From positions 1 to 6,051 of the forward strand of contig JACZSH010000089.1 in the NCBI GenBank assembly GCA_022574315.1: 6,051 bases of DNA, read 5' to 3'. Positions 6,005-6,051 of the stretch are shown here, piece by piece. How positions within the stretch are numbered: the stretch's first letter is position 1; the number at the start of each line of letters is the position of its first letter. Both the position numbers and the translations under genes were made by a program. Below the pieces are notes generated by a model. The model saw nothing but the letters and a program-made list of their open reading frames with translations, made no database searches and was not told the origin of the DNA. The stretch comes from Chloroflexota bacterium (GTDB taxonomy: Bacteria > Chloroflexota > Dehalococcoidia > Dehalococcoidales > RBG-16-60-22).

Positions 6005-6051
6005 TCATGAGCCGTCTGTTACCTCTTGCCAGACTTTATCCCTCTCTGCGC
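6005..6051 (-). CDS. Possible C-terminal tail of an upstream gene (partial)
   Basis: Reading inward from the right edge, one minus-strand frame is open for 14 complete codons (AERDKVWQEVTDGS) and stops at TGA in 6005..6007, ten bases before the plsY start codon. The other two frames stop at once. The peptide looks like a hydrophilic protein end, and ten bases is a normal spacing within an operon. It is too short to identify, and chance opening of this length is common, so the call is weak. Confidence 0.3.
   Translation of the reverse strand, partial: AERDKVWQEVTDGS

Overview
Every gene I can support in this window lies on the minus strand, so transcription runs from high to low coordinates. 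There are six genes or gene pieces, closely packed, plus a 15-codon tail of a possible upstream gene at the right edge. Most of the content points to an anaerobic bacterium that breaks down fatty or aromatic acids as CoA thioesters. The N-terminal zinc-binding/C-terminal membrane protein (4783..5283) and the divergent PlsY (5284..5994) resemble proteins I associate with Dehalococcoidia (Chloroflexota). That assignment rests on recalled family resemblance and is tentative; a syntrophic Firmicute or a Desulfobacterota member is also possible.

Layout, in transcription order from the right. 6005..6051 is a possible C-terminal tail of an upstream gene. 5284..5994 is a divergent PlsY-type glycerol-3-phosphate acyltransferase. 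Its TAA directly abuts the ATG of a zinc-binding membrane protein (4783..5283). After 34 bases comes a 684-residue membrane-anchored iron-sulfur oxidoreductase (2694..4748). It combines a NarI-like cytochrome b domain, two [4Fe-4S] motifs and two CCG domains, the architecture of ETF:menaquinone oxidoreductases and HdrD-like proteins. After 58 bases comes an SCP-x-type thiolase (1457..2635), then a DUF35 Zn-ribbon/OB-fold partner (1010..1423 or 1426). The start of a 2-hydroxyacyl-CoA dehydratase/benzoyl-CoA reductase-family subunit follows (GTG at 901).

A coherent reading of the middle block is that acyl-CoA degradation (dehydratase-family enzyme, thiolase plus DUF35) sits beside the membrane complex that passes acyl-CoA dehydrogenase electrons into the quinone pool. 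This is inference from gene content and order.

The most striking observation is at the left end. The dehydratase reading frame keeps only about its first 105 residues. It then continues, in frame and with no stop, into the C-terminal half of a YjbH-family outer-membrane beta-barrel protein that runs off the window at base 1. The join lies at about 565..605. Leucine codon use changes across it: CTT is 7 of 17 after the join and 0 of 6 before. A cytosolic iron-sulfur enzyme fragment joined to an outer-membrane barrel with no signal peptide is biologically implausible. I read it as most likely an assembly chimera or a recent illegitimate recombination, not a new fusion protein. The left ~570 bases should therefore not be used to infer the host's biology. 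I found no convincing new biological system, RNA gene, CRISPR array or mobile element.
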